The notes beneath the pieces are model-generated. The model saw only the letters and a program-made list of their open reading frames with translations. It ran no database searches and was not told where the DNA came from. Below, piece after piece: positions 54,669-64,000 of a stretch of DNA of 64,000 nt. This stretch comes from Mesorhizobium sp. Pch-S. GTDB taxonomy: Bacteria > Pseudomonadota > Alphaproteobacteria > Rhizobiales > Rhizobiaceae. Within the stretch, counting starts at the first letter, position 1. Each line of letters starts with the position of its first letter. A program made the position numbers and the translations under genes. The stretch covers positions 5,665,501 to 5,729,500 of the forward strand of contig NZ_CP029562.1 of assembly GCF_004136315.1 (NCBI RefSeq), in the 5' to 3' direction.

Positions 54669-56560
54669 TGGATCTGCTGAGCCTGCTCGATCGCCACCTG
54701 GTCGACCTTGACGCTGAACTGCGACTGCAACTGTGCGACCATCTCCTCCAGCAGGTCGTCGGACATGCCGGATGCGAAGGACTTCTTGACGTCGTCGGGA
54801 ACCGCCGACGCGTCGGCGGCAGCCGGTTCGAACACTTCCGCCACCTTGAACAGGATCTTGGCCGTACCTGTCGGGGCAGCGACGATGCCGGAGCCACCTT
54901 CGGCGACGGCGAAGGCAGCGGTGGTGCCTTCCTTGCCGAAGTCGGCGTCGTCGGCTTCACGCTTCAAACCGCGCTTCGTCTGCTTTTCGAGCTTGAGTTC
55001 GCCGGCGACGGTATCGAGGGTGGTCCCAGCCTTGACGCGCTTTTCCAGTTCGTCCGCCTTGGCCGCAAGCCGCTTTTCAGCTTCGGCCTCGGTCCAGTCG
55101 GCGATTACCTTCTGGCGCACTTCGTCCAGCGTGCGATCACGCGCCGGCGTGACGCCGTTCAACTCGTAAAAGACATAGCCGTTGTCGGCGGTGGTCAGAC
55201 CTTCATTCTCGATGCCCTGTTCGGCGTCGAATATGGCGCGGATCAAAGACACGGATTCCGGAAGGCCGGTCACCACCGTACCGTCCGGCCGCTGGCCAGT
55301 CCGGTCGATGGCCTCGATCGGGACGACCTTCAGCTTCAGCTTGTCGGCGGCTTCCTGCATGGTCGAGCCGCCAGCACGTGCATCCTCATAGGAATCGTGT
55401 GTATCGAGCAGGATGCGGCTCGCTTCGTTGACGGCCAGTTCCTTGCGGATCTGATCGGAGACTTCGGCCACCGACTTCACCACTTCCGGCTTGATTTCGG
55501 TGACGCGAAGCAAGACCGGGCCAAAGGCACCCTTGACGACCGGGCTTACCTCATTGGCCTTGAGTGCAAAGGCGGCCTCCGCCACGGCTTTGTCGGCGAT
55601 CTTGTCCTTGGCCAACGTTCCAATCAGCGTGTCGGCAGGCGTCTTGCCTTCGGCTGTCACCAGCTTGTCGAAGGTCGCGCCGCTGCGCAGCGAATCGAAT
55701 GCTGCGGTTGCCGCTTCGGGTGACTTGAAGACGAGCTGCTCGATCGTGCGCGTCTCCGGCGTCGTGTAGCGGGCCTTGTTCTTCTCGTAGTCGTCCTTGA
55801 TCTGCTGCTCGGTCACCGCGGAGAGGTCCATGATGTCCTCCGGCTCGAGGCGGACATAGGAGAACTTCCGGTATTCGGGGGCAGCATATTTCTTCTTGTT
55901 GGCCTCGAAATAGGTGCTGAGATCGCTGTCGGACGGCGCCGGGATCGGCTCGACCAGCGACTTCGGCAGGACCAGATAGTCGATGGTGCGGTCTTCGCCG
56001 CGATAAAGCGCAACAGCCTTCAGGAACGTGTCCGGCGCCTGCATGCCGTCGGACACTGCTTCGACGATCTGCTGGCGGGTCGCCACCTGCACGCGGTTCT
56101 TCAGATAGTCTTCCGGCCGCATGCCGATCTGGCGCAGCACGTAATCGAACAGGCGGCGGTCGAACTGGCCATTGCCGCCCTTGAAGGCTGGGTCGTCGCG
56201 GGTGAGTTCGGCAACGCGATCCTCGGAGAGGCCAAGGCCAAGCTTGCGGGCCTGCTCATCCAGCACCGCGCCTGAAACAAGTTGCACGAGCACGCGGTTG
56301 TCGACGCCGAGCGCCTTGGCCTGTTCCCGCGTCAGGCGCTGGCCGAACTGCTGCGACATGACATTGAGCTCGCGATCGTAGGCGAGGCGATATTCCGTGA
56401 CGGAAACGGACGTGCCGCCCGTCGTCAGCACGCTGTGGTGCCCGGCAATGGTGCCCATCATACGGCTGGAGATGCCCCAAACAGCGAAGCTGACCACCAA
56501 GAGGGAGAGCAGGGCTTTCGCGACCCAGGTTCCCGCCGCGCTTCGCAATGTAGAGAGCAT
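54665..56560 (-). CDS. ppiD: Periplasmic folding chaperone / peptidyl-prolyl isomerase PpiD
   Basis: A 631-residue SurA_N/PpiD protein anchored by one N-terminal helix ([21 protein letters not shown], residues 12-32). The chaperone module is seen in [35 protein letters not shown] parvulin-like rotamase domain lies around residues 240-360, followed by an extended C-terminal part. It assists outer-membrane protein passage. It is the first gene of the ppiD-trpD-trpC-moaC-moeA run. Confidence 0.9.
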   Translation of the reverse strand: MLSTLRSAAGTWVAKALLSLLVVSFAVWGISSRMMGTIAGHHSVLTTGGTSVSVTEYRLAYDRELNVMSQQFGQRLTREQAKALGVDNRVLVQLVSGAVLDEQARKLGLGLSEDRVAELTRDDPAFKGGNGQFDRRLFDYVLRQIGMRPEDYLKNRVQVATRQQIVEAVSDGMQAPDTFLKAVALYRGEDRTIDYLVLPKSLVEPIPAPSDSDLSTYFEANKKKYAAPEYRKFSYVRLEPEDIMDLSAVTEQQIKDDYEKNKARYTTPETRTIEQLVFKSPEAATAAFDSLRSGATFDKLVTAEGKTPADTLIGTLAKDKIADKAVAEAAFALKANEVSPVVKGAFGPVLLRVTEIKPEVVKSVAEVSDQIRKELAVNEASRILLDTHDSYEDARAGGSTMQEAADKLKLKVVPIEAIDRTGQRPDGTVVTGLPESVSLIRAIFDAEQGIENEGLTTADNGYVFYELNGVTPARDRTLDEVRQKVIADWTEAEAEKRLAAKADELEKRVKAGTTLDTVAGELKLEKQTKRGLKREADDADFGKEGTTAAFAVAEGGSGIVAAPTGTAKILFKVAEVFEPAAADASAVPDDVKKSFASGMSDDLLEEMVAQLQSQFSVKVDQVAIEQAQQIQ

Positions 56561-56619
56561 GATGATGTCCGTATTTGAAGTAAGCCAAGCGCAATAGCGT
56601 CCTTCAGGCCTACTGTCGA

Positions 56620-56647
56620 TTGCTTTGTGGCCGGTTTTTGGTAGGGA
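56620..56647 (+). promoter_or_regulatory. Candidate tpiA promoter
   Basis: TTGCTT (56620-56625), 16-base spacer, TAGGGA (56642-56647), 32 bases before the tpiA ATG, in the divergent gap with ppiD. Confidence 0.5.
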
Positions 56648-56679
56648 AGGCGCGAACAGAACGATCGGAGAACCGCAGA

Positions 56680-57447
56680 ATGACGCCAGGTATACGTCCC
56701 CTTGTGGCAGGCAACTGGAAGATGAACGGGACCGGCGCTTCGCTCGGTGAACTGCGTTCGATCAGCCAGGGCTTCATGAGTGGCCTGGACACGGAGACCG
56801 ATGCACTTGTCTGCGTTCCGGCAACGCTGCTTTCGCGTGCCGCCGAGGCGGTTGCGGGCACTCCGGTCAAGATTGGCGGCGAAGATTGCCACAGCAGGGA
56901 AAACGGTGCGCATACCGGTGATATCTCGGCGGAGATGCTGAAGGACGCCGGTGCCAGCCATGTCATCGTCGGACATTCCGAGCGTCGCACCGACCATGGC
57001 GAGGATGATGCGACCGTCCATGCCAAGGCAGAAGCCGCCTGGCGCGCCGGTCTTGTCGCGATCATCTGCATTGGCGAGACCCGCGAGCAGCGCGAGCAAG
57101 GTGCCACACTCGATATCCTGTCCCGTCAGGTTGCCGGTTCGGTGCCCGCGAGTGCGACGGCTGTGAATGCTGTCCTGGCCTACGAGCCTGTCTGGGCCAT
57201 CGGTACCGGCTTGACGCCGACCGCAGGTGATGTCGCCGAAGCACACGCCCATATCCGCGCGAAACTTGCCGAGAAGCTCGGGGCAGTCGAAGCCGCAAAG
57301 ATTCGCATTCTTTACGGGGGGTCCGTCAAACCTTCCAATGCAGTTGAATTGCTGGGGGTTGCCAATGTCGACGGGGCGCTGGTCGGCGGCGCCAGCCTGA
57401 AGGCGGCCGACTTTCTCGGCATCGCCGAAGCTTATCGGAGCCTCTAG
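56680..57447 (+). CDS. tpiA: Triose-phosphate isomerase
   Basis: A 255-residue TIM-barrel glycolytic enzyme. Catalytic residues: Lys14 (AGNWKMNG), His99 (VIVGHSERR) and Glu169 ([11 protein letters not shown]). The [14 protein letters not shown] phosphate loop and [11 protein letters not shown] are present. A CGGAGAACC site precedes the ATG. It is divergent from ppiD and followed by secG after 141 bases. Confidence 0.97.
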   Translation: MTPGIRPLVAGNWKMNGTGASLGELRSISQGFMSGLDTETDALVCVPATLLSRAAEAVAGTPVKIGGEDCHSRENGAHTGDISAEMLKDAGASHVIVGHSERRTDHGEDDATVHAKAEAAWRAGLVAIICIGETREQREQGATLDILSRQVAGSVPASATAVNAVLAYEPVWAIGTGLTPTAGDVAEAHAHIRAKLAEKLGAVEAAKIRILYGGSVKPSNAVELLGVANVDGALVGGASLKAADFLGIAEAYRSL

Positions 57448-57588
57448 GAACCCGGTCGGCGGTTGCAAAGGCAACCCCGATCCCCATATTCGGGTGCCGG
57501 GCTTGGAAATGCCACGAAAGCATTGTATGAGCCGCCACCTGTTCACCGGTCGCCGCTGGTGTCCGAGCCAGTTTTGCCAAGGTAGACA

Positions 57589-58068
57589 ATGCAAACCGTC
57601 CTGATCGTCATCCATCTCATGATCGTGCTCGCGCTTGTCGGCGTGGTGCTCCTGCAACGCTCGGAAGGTGGCGGTCTCGGCATCGGTGGTGGCTCGGGTT
57701 TCATGACCGCGCGTGGTGCAGCCAACGCGCTGACGCGGGCAACCGCGATCCTGGCGGCGGCATTCTTTGCCACCTCTCTCATCCTTTCGATTTTCGCCCG
57801 CTATGGCGGCAAGCCGACCGACTTCCTGGATCGTGCTCCGATCACGCAGCAGACGGGTGGCAAGGGCGTCCTCGACCAGCTTCCGGGCAACACGACGCCG
57901 GCTGCACCGGCCGGCAGCACTGCTCCGACCCCGCCGTCGGGCGATGCTGCCAAGCCGCAGTCGACGCAGCCTGCTGCACCTGCCAACGGTGCTGCTACTC
58001 CTGCGGCCAACGGCGCGACGGCTCCCGCGACACAGCAGCCTGCTCAGCCGCAGGTTCCAAACCAGTAA
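57589..58068 (+). CDS. secG: Preprotein translocase subunit SecG
   Basis: A 159-residue SecG, accessory subunit of the SecYEG channel. The conserved part is residues 1-70: VLIVIHLMIVLALVGVVLLQRSEGGGLGIGGGSGFMTARG and LTRATAILAAAFFATSLILSI. The rest (about 75-159) is a disordered Ala/Pro/Thr/Gln-rich tail that enterobacterial SecG lacks in this length. An AAGGTAGAC site precedes the ATG. Confidence 0.94.
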   Translation: MQTVLIVIHLMIVLALVGVVLLQRSEGGGLGIGGGSGFMTARGAANALTRATAILAAAFFATSLILSIFARYGGKPTDFLDRAPITQQTGGKGVLDQLPGNTTPAAPAGSTAPTPPSGDAAKPQSTQPAAPANGAATPAANGATAPATQQPAQPQVPNQ

Positions 58069-58095
58069 GAATTGGACGGAAGGCTTTCCGTCATG

Positions 58096-58138
58096 AACGC
58101 CTGCCAGGCCGACCGGTCCGGCGGGCGTTTTCGTTTTT
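58096..58138 (+). terminator. Terminator after secG
   Basis: AACGCCTGCC (58096-58105) pairs with GGCGGGCGTT (58120-58129), one wobble, 14-base loop, then TTCGTTTTT. Confidence 0.7.
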
Positions 58139-58237
58139 GGCGATGACTTGTCCTCAAGGCGTAAGCCTTTCGAGGGGCTATCCAGAGGTCAAGGGTCCTA
58201 CTAGGCTCCGTGCGGTTCGTCCCGGAGGAGCCTGGCA

Positions 58238-58621
58238 GTGCCAAGCAGTATCAAAGAGATGATGGCGTCCGCGAATGCGGCGGTGCCGAAGATTACGGCG
58301 GATGAGGCTCGAAAACTTGTTGCCAGTGAGGGTGCCCTGGTTGTCGACGTGCGCGACGCGCCGGAAGTCCTGTCCAGCGGCAAGATCAAAGGTGCAATCA
58401 ACATCTCGCGCGGCATGCTCAAGTTCCGCGCCGACCCGGAGACGCCCTATCGCAATGCGGAGCTTCGCAAGGACCGGCCGCTCATTCTCTATTGTGCTTC
58501 GGGTGGGCGCTCGGCGCTGAGCGGCAAGGTGCTCAAGGACATGGGCTACCAGAAAATCTATAACCTCGGCGGTTTCAAGGATTGGGCCGAAGGCGGTGGC
58601 GATGTTGAACCAGATGCTTAG
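58238..58621 (+). CDS. Rhodanese-like domain protein
   Basis: A 127-residue single-domain rhodanese. It starts at a GTG (58238) with a strong GGAGGAG site seven bases upstream. The domain has ITADEARKLVASEGALVVDVRDAPEVLSSG, INISRGMLKF and the active-site loop YCASGGRSALSG with the catalytic cysteine. It ends GGFKDWAEGGGDVEP. Such proteins move sulfane sulfur; the acceptor is unknown. Confidence 0.9.
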   Translation: MPSSIKEMMASANAAVPKITADEARKLVASEGALVVDVRDAPEVLSSGKIKGAINISRGMLKFRADPETPYRNAELRKDRPLILYCASGGRSALSGKVLKDMGYQKIYNLGGFKDWAEGGGDVEPDA

Positions 58622-58720
58622 CTGGAGGCCGCGGCGCTCGCCGAACGCCTGAAATCTTCTGCCTCTTGTCGGAACGATGGCACATCGCGCGTCCTTGGTG
58701 AAACCCACCGGGAGGTTAGA

Positions 58721-58999
58721 ATGGGACAATTTCTCGACACATCCTTTGACGCGCAGATACGCAAAAGCGTGACCAAAGGCGGCTGGACCTATGTCATCTG
58801 GCCGCATTCGGCTGAGTTTTTTGGGACGCGGGGGTTGGTGAAGGTTCGTGCAACCGTCGATGGCGTCGCGTTTCAGAGTTCGTTCATGGCGCTCGGGGAT
58901 GGCAATCACAAACTGCCGCTGAGGGCCGAGCTTCTCAAGGCGATCGGCAAGCGTGCCGGCGATTGGGTCGCGATCACGCTGAGCGAACGCCTGAATTGA
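58721..58999 (+). CDS. DUF1905 domain-containing protein
   Basis: A 92-residue DUF1905 beta-barrel protein. It has [27 protein letters not shown] and [32 protein letters not shown]. Function unknown. It has a GGGAGG site. The 286 bases after it contain only the promoter of the next gene. Confidence 0.82.
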   Translation: MGQFLDTSFDAQIRKSVTKGGWTYVIWPHSAEFFGTRGLVKVRATVDGVAFQSSFMALGDGNHKLPLRAELLKAIGKRAGDWVAITLSERLN

Positions 59000-59176
59000 G
59001 CCGGTTAGCATTTTCCCGGGATCGAGCGGAAACGTGGTGTCCCGATTGGGCACAGTCGCTGAGGAAGTAACTGTCGGCACGGCACAGTAACACTATTACC
59101 TGTTGTTCCTGGAACACAGTTGGCGCAAATGCGATGCCATCACGAAGATTCGATCTTGCACCGTGGACAAAGCGGC

Positions 59177-59206
59177 TTGAGCGGTCGCCACCTGTTCGAT
59201 TATAGC
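59177..59206 (+). promoter_or_regulatory. Candidate promoter of the L,D-transpeptidase gene
   Basis: TTGAGC (59177-59182), 18-base spacer, TATAGC (59201-59206). The leader contains a small GTTGCC-GTG-GGCAAC hairpin. Confidence 0.45.
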
Positions 59207-59285
59207 GAAATTGCGGCAATTGCGGTGCCTTGAGGGCGCCGCCTGTTGCCGTGGGCAACACGATTCTTCTGGACGGAACTTCGCC

Positions 59286-60410
59286 ATGCGGCTTCGCAGT
59301 TTCATTCTCGCCGGCCTTTGTGCCGCGCTCACCATCGGTGCGCCTGCCTATGCGGCGGCACCTGCCAACCCGAAGGCAACCAAGGCCGACAGCGCCAAGA
59401 CCAAAAGCGCGGCCGTCGAGCTGAAGCAGCTCAAGAAGAAAAAGAAACCGACCGACGCCGATCTCGCTCGTATCGAGGATCTGGAAAAGCAGGTCCTGGT
59501 AGAGCGTGCTCTCGCCAAGGAAAAGGCGCTCGAGGCTCGCAAAATGGCGATGCGCGAGGCTGCCAAGGTCAAGGCTGAAGCTGCCCGCCAGGAATTCCTG
59601 ACCAAGAAGGGCCAGAAGCCGGTCATCCAGTCGGCTGAGCCGGTGGAGGACGCCAAGCAGGCAAAGAAACTGGTCAAGCTCGAACTCGCCAAGCCAATCG
59701 AACCGATGCCGGCGGTGGTAGAGGAGCCGCTGACGGCGGAAGCTGAGGACGTTGTTGCCAATGGCAACAATGGCGAGCTGCGCAGTGAGCCGCGTGCCGG
59801 CGAAGCCCGCCCGCGCAACAACAACGGTCTGTTTGCCGGGCTGTTCGGCGGCAATGCCGGTTCGTCCTCGATGTCCATGCTGCCGCAGACGCGGGCGCTG
59901 GACGCTGTCATGGACAAGAAGTCGGCCAAGAAGCCGTTCAAGGTGAAGGCGGAATATGAGCCGCAAGAGGTAACTTTCACCGGTTATGAGCCCGGCACCA
60001 TTGTCATCAACACCGCTGAACGCCGTCTCTATCTGGTTGAATCCTGGTCCACGGCCCGTCGTTATGCGATCGCGGTGGGCAAGGAAGGCCTGCAGTACAA
60101 GGGCGACACCACAGTTGGCGACAAGCAGGAATGGCCGCGCTGGATCCCGACGAAGGACATGCAGGAACGTGAGCCGAAGAAGTACGGCCAGTACAAGGAC
60201 GGTATGCCCGGCGGCGGCATGAACCCGCTCGGCGCGCGCGCCATCTACCTCTATGACGGCAAGAAGGACACGCATCTGCGCATCCACGGCACCATCGCTC
60301 CGCAGACGATCGGCACCAGTTCCTCCAACGGCTGCTTCCGCATGATCAATGATCACGTCATCGAGCTCTACAACCGCGTCAAAATGGGCACCAAGGTCGT
60401 CGTCCTGTAG
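59286..60410 (+). CDS. L,D-transpeptidase (YkuD domain) with coiled-coil N-terminus
   Basis: A 374-residue exported wall enzyme that makes 3-3 cross-links or attaches proteins to peptidoglycan. Signal peptide 1-23 (ending APAYA). Residues 40-110 are Lys/Glu/Ala-rich and probably a coiled coil, then a Pro/Ala/Glu linker. The YkuD domain runs from about 234 (YEPGTIVINTAERRLYLVE) to the end. The active site is His334 (RIHGT) and Cys350. The usual SHGC motif reads SNGC (Asn348), as in many rhizobial homologues. It is followed by a strong terminator. Confidence 0.92.
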   Translation: MRLRSFILAGLCAALTIGAPAYAAAPANPKATKADSAKTKSAAVELKQLKKKKKPTDADLARIEDLEKQVLVERALAKEKALEARKMAMREAAKVKAEAARQEFLTKKGQKPVIQSAEPVEDAKQAKKLVKLELAKPIEPMPAVVEEPLTAEAEDVVANGNNGELRSEPRAGEARPRNNNGLFAGLFGGNAGSSSMSMLPQTRALDAVMDKKSAKKPFKVKAEYEPQEVTFTGYEPGTIVINTAERRLYLVESWSTARRYAIAVGKEGLQYKGDTTVGDKQEWPRWIPTKDMQEREPKKYGQYKDGMPGGGMNPLGARAIYLYDGKKDTHLRIHGTIAPQTIGTSSSNGCFRMINDHVIELYNRVKMGTKVVVL

Positions 60411-60431
60411 CGCGGTACGAACAAATGGCGG

Positions 60432-60462
60432 AAGGGCCGGCTCCAGCCGGCCCTTTTGTTTT
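60432..60462 (+). terminator. Rho-independent terminator after L,D-transpeptidase
   Basis: AAGGGCCGGCT (60432-60442), loop CC, AGCCGGCCCTT (60445-60455), then TTGTTTT. Confidence 0.88.
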
Positions 60463-60547
60463 GGCTGCAACCCGGCCAAGCGAGTAGTTCCGGGAAAAAC
60501 CACGCGCGGCGGTTTTTCCACTGGCGGAATCGATCAGGCCGCGCTAA

Positions 60548-62188
<1,641 letters not shown>

Positions 62189-62201
62189 CAAGGGCAGGGC
62201 G

Positions 62202-62741
62202 GTGCGGACCTATATTGCGCTGCTCTATTCCATTGTGCTGACACCGCAGCGTCGCGTCGTGATGGCCGATCTCAAGGCGATGGCCGAGGGGCTGGGATTC
62301 ACCAACACGCGCACGCTCGCCGCCAGCGGCAACCTGGTATTCGATGCGCCTGAAATGCCGATAAGGGAACTGGAGAACCAGCTCGAGGCGGCATTTCCAG
62401 ATGCCTTCGGTCGGCATGTCGACATCATCGTGCGCGATGCGGCCGGCTGGCCTGCATTCGCAGCGGGTAATCCGTTTCCGCAGGAATCAGCCGAGACGGC
62501 GGATCAGGTCGCTGTTCGCGTCATGCGTCAGCCGGTGCCCGCAACGGCGCTCGATGCGCTGGAGTCCTATGCGGCGGCGGACGAGAAGATCGCACTGGTG
62601 AATGGCGATATCTGGATCGTCTTTTCGCGGGAGAGACCGAATTCGCGTCTGCTCGGCGCGGTTGGCCACAAGCGGCTTGGTATCGGCACTTCGCGCAACT
62701 GGAACACGGTGCGCAAGCTGGCCGATATGGTAGAACTGTAA
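62202..62741 (+). CDS. DUF1697 domain-containing protein
   Basis: A 179-residue DUF1697 protein starting at GTG 62202. It begins MRTYIALLYSIVLTPQRRVVMADLKAMAEGLGFTNTRTLAASGN and continues with the domain to SRNWNTVRKLADM. The function is unknown. It lies 13 bases after pyrG and may be co-transcribed. Its stop codon lies inside a 10-bp hairpin (62736-62759). Confidence 0.82.
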   Translation: MRTYIALLYSIVLTPQRRVVMADLKAMAEGLGFTNTRTLAASGNLVFDAPEMPIRELENQLEAAFPDAFGRHVDIIVRDAAGWPAFAAGNPFPQESAETADQVAVRVMRQPVPATALDALESYAAADEKIALVNGDIWIVFSRERPNSRLLGAVGHKRLGIGTSRNWNTVRKLADMVEL

Positions 62742-62788
62742 GCTCAGGCTTACAGTTGATGTCCAATGATCTCGACCAATTCGGAATG

Positions 62789-62820
62789 AACGACGCGCGC
62801 TCTTGCGAGTGCGCGCCGTT
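62789..62820. terminator. Hairpin between DUF1697 gene and permease gene
   Basis: AACGACGCGCGCTC pairs with GAGTGCGCGCCGTT over a TTGC loop (one mismatch, one wobble), followed by GTCTTGT. It may serve both convergent genes; the T-run is weak. Confidence 0.4.
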
Positions 62821-62831
62821 GTCTTGTCCCG

Positions 62832-64000
62832 TCAAGCTCTTGCCGGCACCCGTACCGAGGTGGAGCGCAGGACATAGTAGATGATGCCGGCGATGGCGAC
62901 GCCGAAGAACCAGCCATAGACACCCCACCATGAAGGTAGCCAGTCGGTGAAGTTGGGCAGGATCGACGAGAAGATGGCGCCGATGCCCGCGGCGATGAAG
63001 GCATTGACATGCCAACCACCCTGGAACCGGAACTCTCCGTCCTCCCGGTAGAGCGCCTCGACGTCGACCTCACCTTTCCGGATCAAGTAATAGTCGACCA
63101 TCATGACGCCGAAGATCGGTCCCATGGTGGCGCCGATGATGCCGACAAACGTAGCGGCGCTGCCTTCCCAGGGGGCGAATGGGTAGAGCGCCAGGGCGAT
63201 CAAGGCCGCGATGTAGCCGCCTTTCTTGAAGTCGATCTGCTTCGGGAAGACGTTGGCAAAATCGAAAGCCGGCGAGACGAAGTTCGCCACCACATTGATG
63301 CCAAGCGTGGCCACGGCAAAGGTCAGCGCTGCCAGCAGCGCAAGGAACCAGCTGTCGAACTTGGCCGAGATCTGGTCTGGATGCAGCAGAACTTCACCAT
63401 AGACATCGTAGGCGGCAATGGTGGTTACACCTGCAACCAGCGAGAACAGGATAAGGTTGACGGGCAGGCCCCAGATGTTGCCCTTGCGCAGGGCAGCCTT
63501 GTCTGGCGCGTAGCGCGCGAAATCGCAAAAATTCAGGTAGAGCGCCGAGAAGTAGGTAACCCAGATGGCGGCCACCCCAAACAGCGCCGTCCACGAGCCG
63601 GGATCGCCCGGAATGCCGGCATCCTTGGTCTTTTCGCGCAAGACATCCAGCGGGATATCGCTCGTGAAGGCGAATTTGCCTGATTTCACACAGAGATAGA
63701 CGGCCAGGATCAGCATCATCACCCACACGGCCGGACCGGCCCAGTCCTGGAACCGGCGAACCGTTTCCATGCCTTTCTGGATGATGAGCAACTGCAGCGC
63801 CCAGATCACGACGAAACAGATCACCTCCAGTGTCGAGTGGCCGAGCATGTGGCTGCTCTGGTGGAAGGCAAGCATGCTTTCGTTGCGGACAAGCAATGCG
63901 ACGATGGCACCGGAAGCCGCAGCGGTCTGCGCGCCGTACCAGAAGCAGGCCACGATGGCGCGTACCAGTGCCGGTATATTTGCGCCCCATATGCCAAACG
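62832..64000 (-). CDS. NCS1 family nucleobase/allantoin permease, 5'-truncated
   Basis: The C-terminal 389 residues or so of an NCS1 purine/cytosine/hydantoin-type permease; the frame is open to the right edge (FGIWGANIPALVRAIVACFWYG in short pieces). About ten membrane helices remain, with the substrate-region motifs WYGAQTAA and LYLNFCDFARYAPDK, and the end PIFGVMMVDYYLIRKGEVDVEALY. The family imports nucleobases, allantoin or hydantoins with sodium or protons; the substrate is undecided. Confidence 0.88.
   Translation of the reverse strand, partial: FGIWGANIPALVRAIVACFWYGAQTAAASGAIVALLVRNESMLAFHQSSHMLGHSTLEVICFVVIWALQLLIIQKGMETVRRFQDWAGPAVWVMMLILAVYLCVKSGKFAFTSDIPLDVLREKTKDAGIPGDPGSWTALFGVAAIWVTYFSALYLNFCDFARYAPDKAALRKGNIWGLPVNLILFSLVAGVTTIAAYDVYGEVLLHPDQISAKFDSWFLALLAALTFAVATLGINVVANFVSPAFDFANVFPKQIDFKKGGYIAALIALALYPFAPWEGSAATFVGIIGATMGPIFGVMMVDYYLIRKGEVDVEALYREDGEFRFQGGWHVNAFIAAGIGAIFSSILPNFTDWLPSWWGVYGWFFGVAIAGIIYYVLRSTSVRVPARA

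Noticed and set aside
57459..57485. Stem-loop after tpiA (GGTTGC-AAAG-GCAACC)
   Set aside because: Bulged stem with no T-run; not convincing as terminator or regulatory RNA.
58974..60521. 515-codon open frame antisense to the L,D-transpeptidase gene
   Set aside because: The Leu/Arg-rich product is the mirror of Lys/Glu/Ala codons on the other strand.

Overview
The window is about 64 kb of high-GC chromosomal DNA from an alphaproteobacterium of the Rhizobiales, most likely Phyllobacteriaceae (Mesorhizobium/Aminobacter-like). Gene order and protein features support this: the pyrH-frr-uppS-cdsA-rseP-bamA-lpxD-fabZ-lpxA-lpxI-lpxB block next to gltA-gltX-comEC-lexA, a trpD-trpC-moaC-moeA cluster, an EipB homologue, a PHB phasin, an alphaproteobacterial LexA box (GTTC-N7-GTTC) and many rhizobial DUF families (DUF1489, DUF6105, DUF1236, DUF599). 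No tRNA or rRNA gene, insertion sequence, prophage or CRISPR array was seen. No stretch longer than 300 bases lacks a gene.

Layout. 1-9.5 kb: end of an AidB-like acyl-CoA dehydrogenase, a small DUF6105 membrane protein, a frameshifted ruvX, a metallo-beta-lactamase-fold hydrolase, gatCA, a YdcF-type envelope protein, a DUF599 protein, L-serine dehydratase, DUF1489 and a membrane DnaJ protein. 9.5-21.9 kb: DD-carboxypeptidase with SPOR domain, phasin, clpS-clpA, a methyltransferase, azlCD, HIT, an SMR pump, a COG3146 acyltransferase-like protein, glycerophosphodiesterase, RidA, EipB, DUF4031 and LysE. 22-24.2 kb: rpsB-tsf. 24.2-29.9 kb: an accessory stretch with a membrane protein, a methyltransferase, AraC and LysR regulators and an SDR/SnoaL/aldo-keto reductase set. 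30-41.3 kb: nucleotide, translation and envelope operon ending in lipid A synthesis. 41.4-48.9 kb: a CutA-like small protein, DoxX, gltA, gltX, comEC and lexA. 49-51 kb: a LysR/monooxygenase/DUF1236 insert. 51.1-56.6 kb: moeA, moaC, trpC, trpD and ppiD. 56.7-64 kb: tpiA, secG, rhodanese, DUF1905, an L,D-transpeptidase, pyrG, DUF1697 and the end of an NCS1 permease.

The main theme is envelope building. UppS supplies the peptidoglycan carrier lipid, CdsA phospholipid precursors, RseP intramembrane proteolysis, BamA outer-membrane insertion and the Lpx enzymes with FabZ lipid A; DacA-type and L,D-transpeptidase enzymes remodel the wall and EipB supports envelope integrity. Most other genes are core metabolism and translation.

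I found no convincing new defence, mobile or biosynthetic system. The observations most worth checking are: single-base frameshifts in two normally important genes (ruvX, bamA) and a possible third in a membrane-protein gene, which look like sequence errors or recent mutations; a perfect 16-bp inverted repeat between a methyltransferase and azlCD; a cluster of strong hairpins between rpsB and tsf; a twin TGCATCGCA operator at the phasin promoter; an inverted repeat around the likely gltA promoter; and a small gene insert between lexA and moeA.
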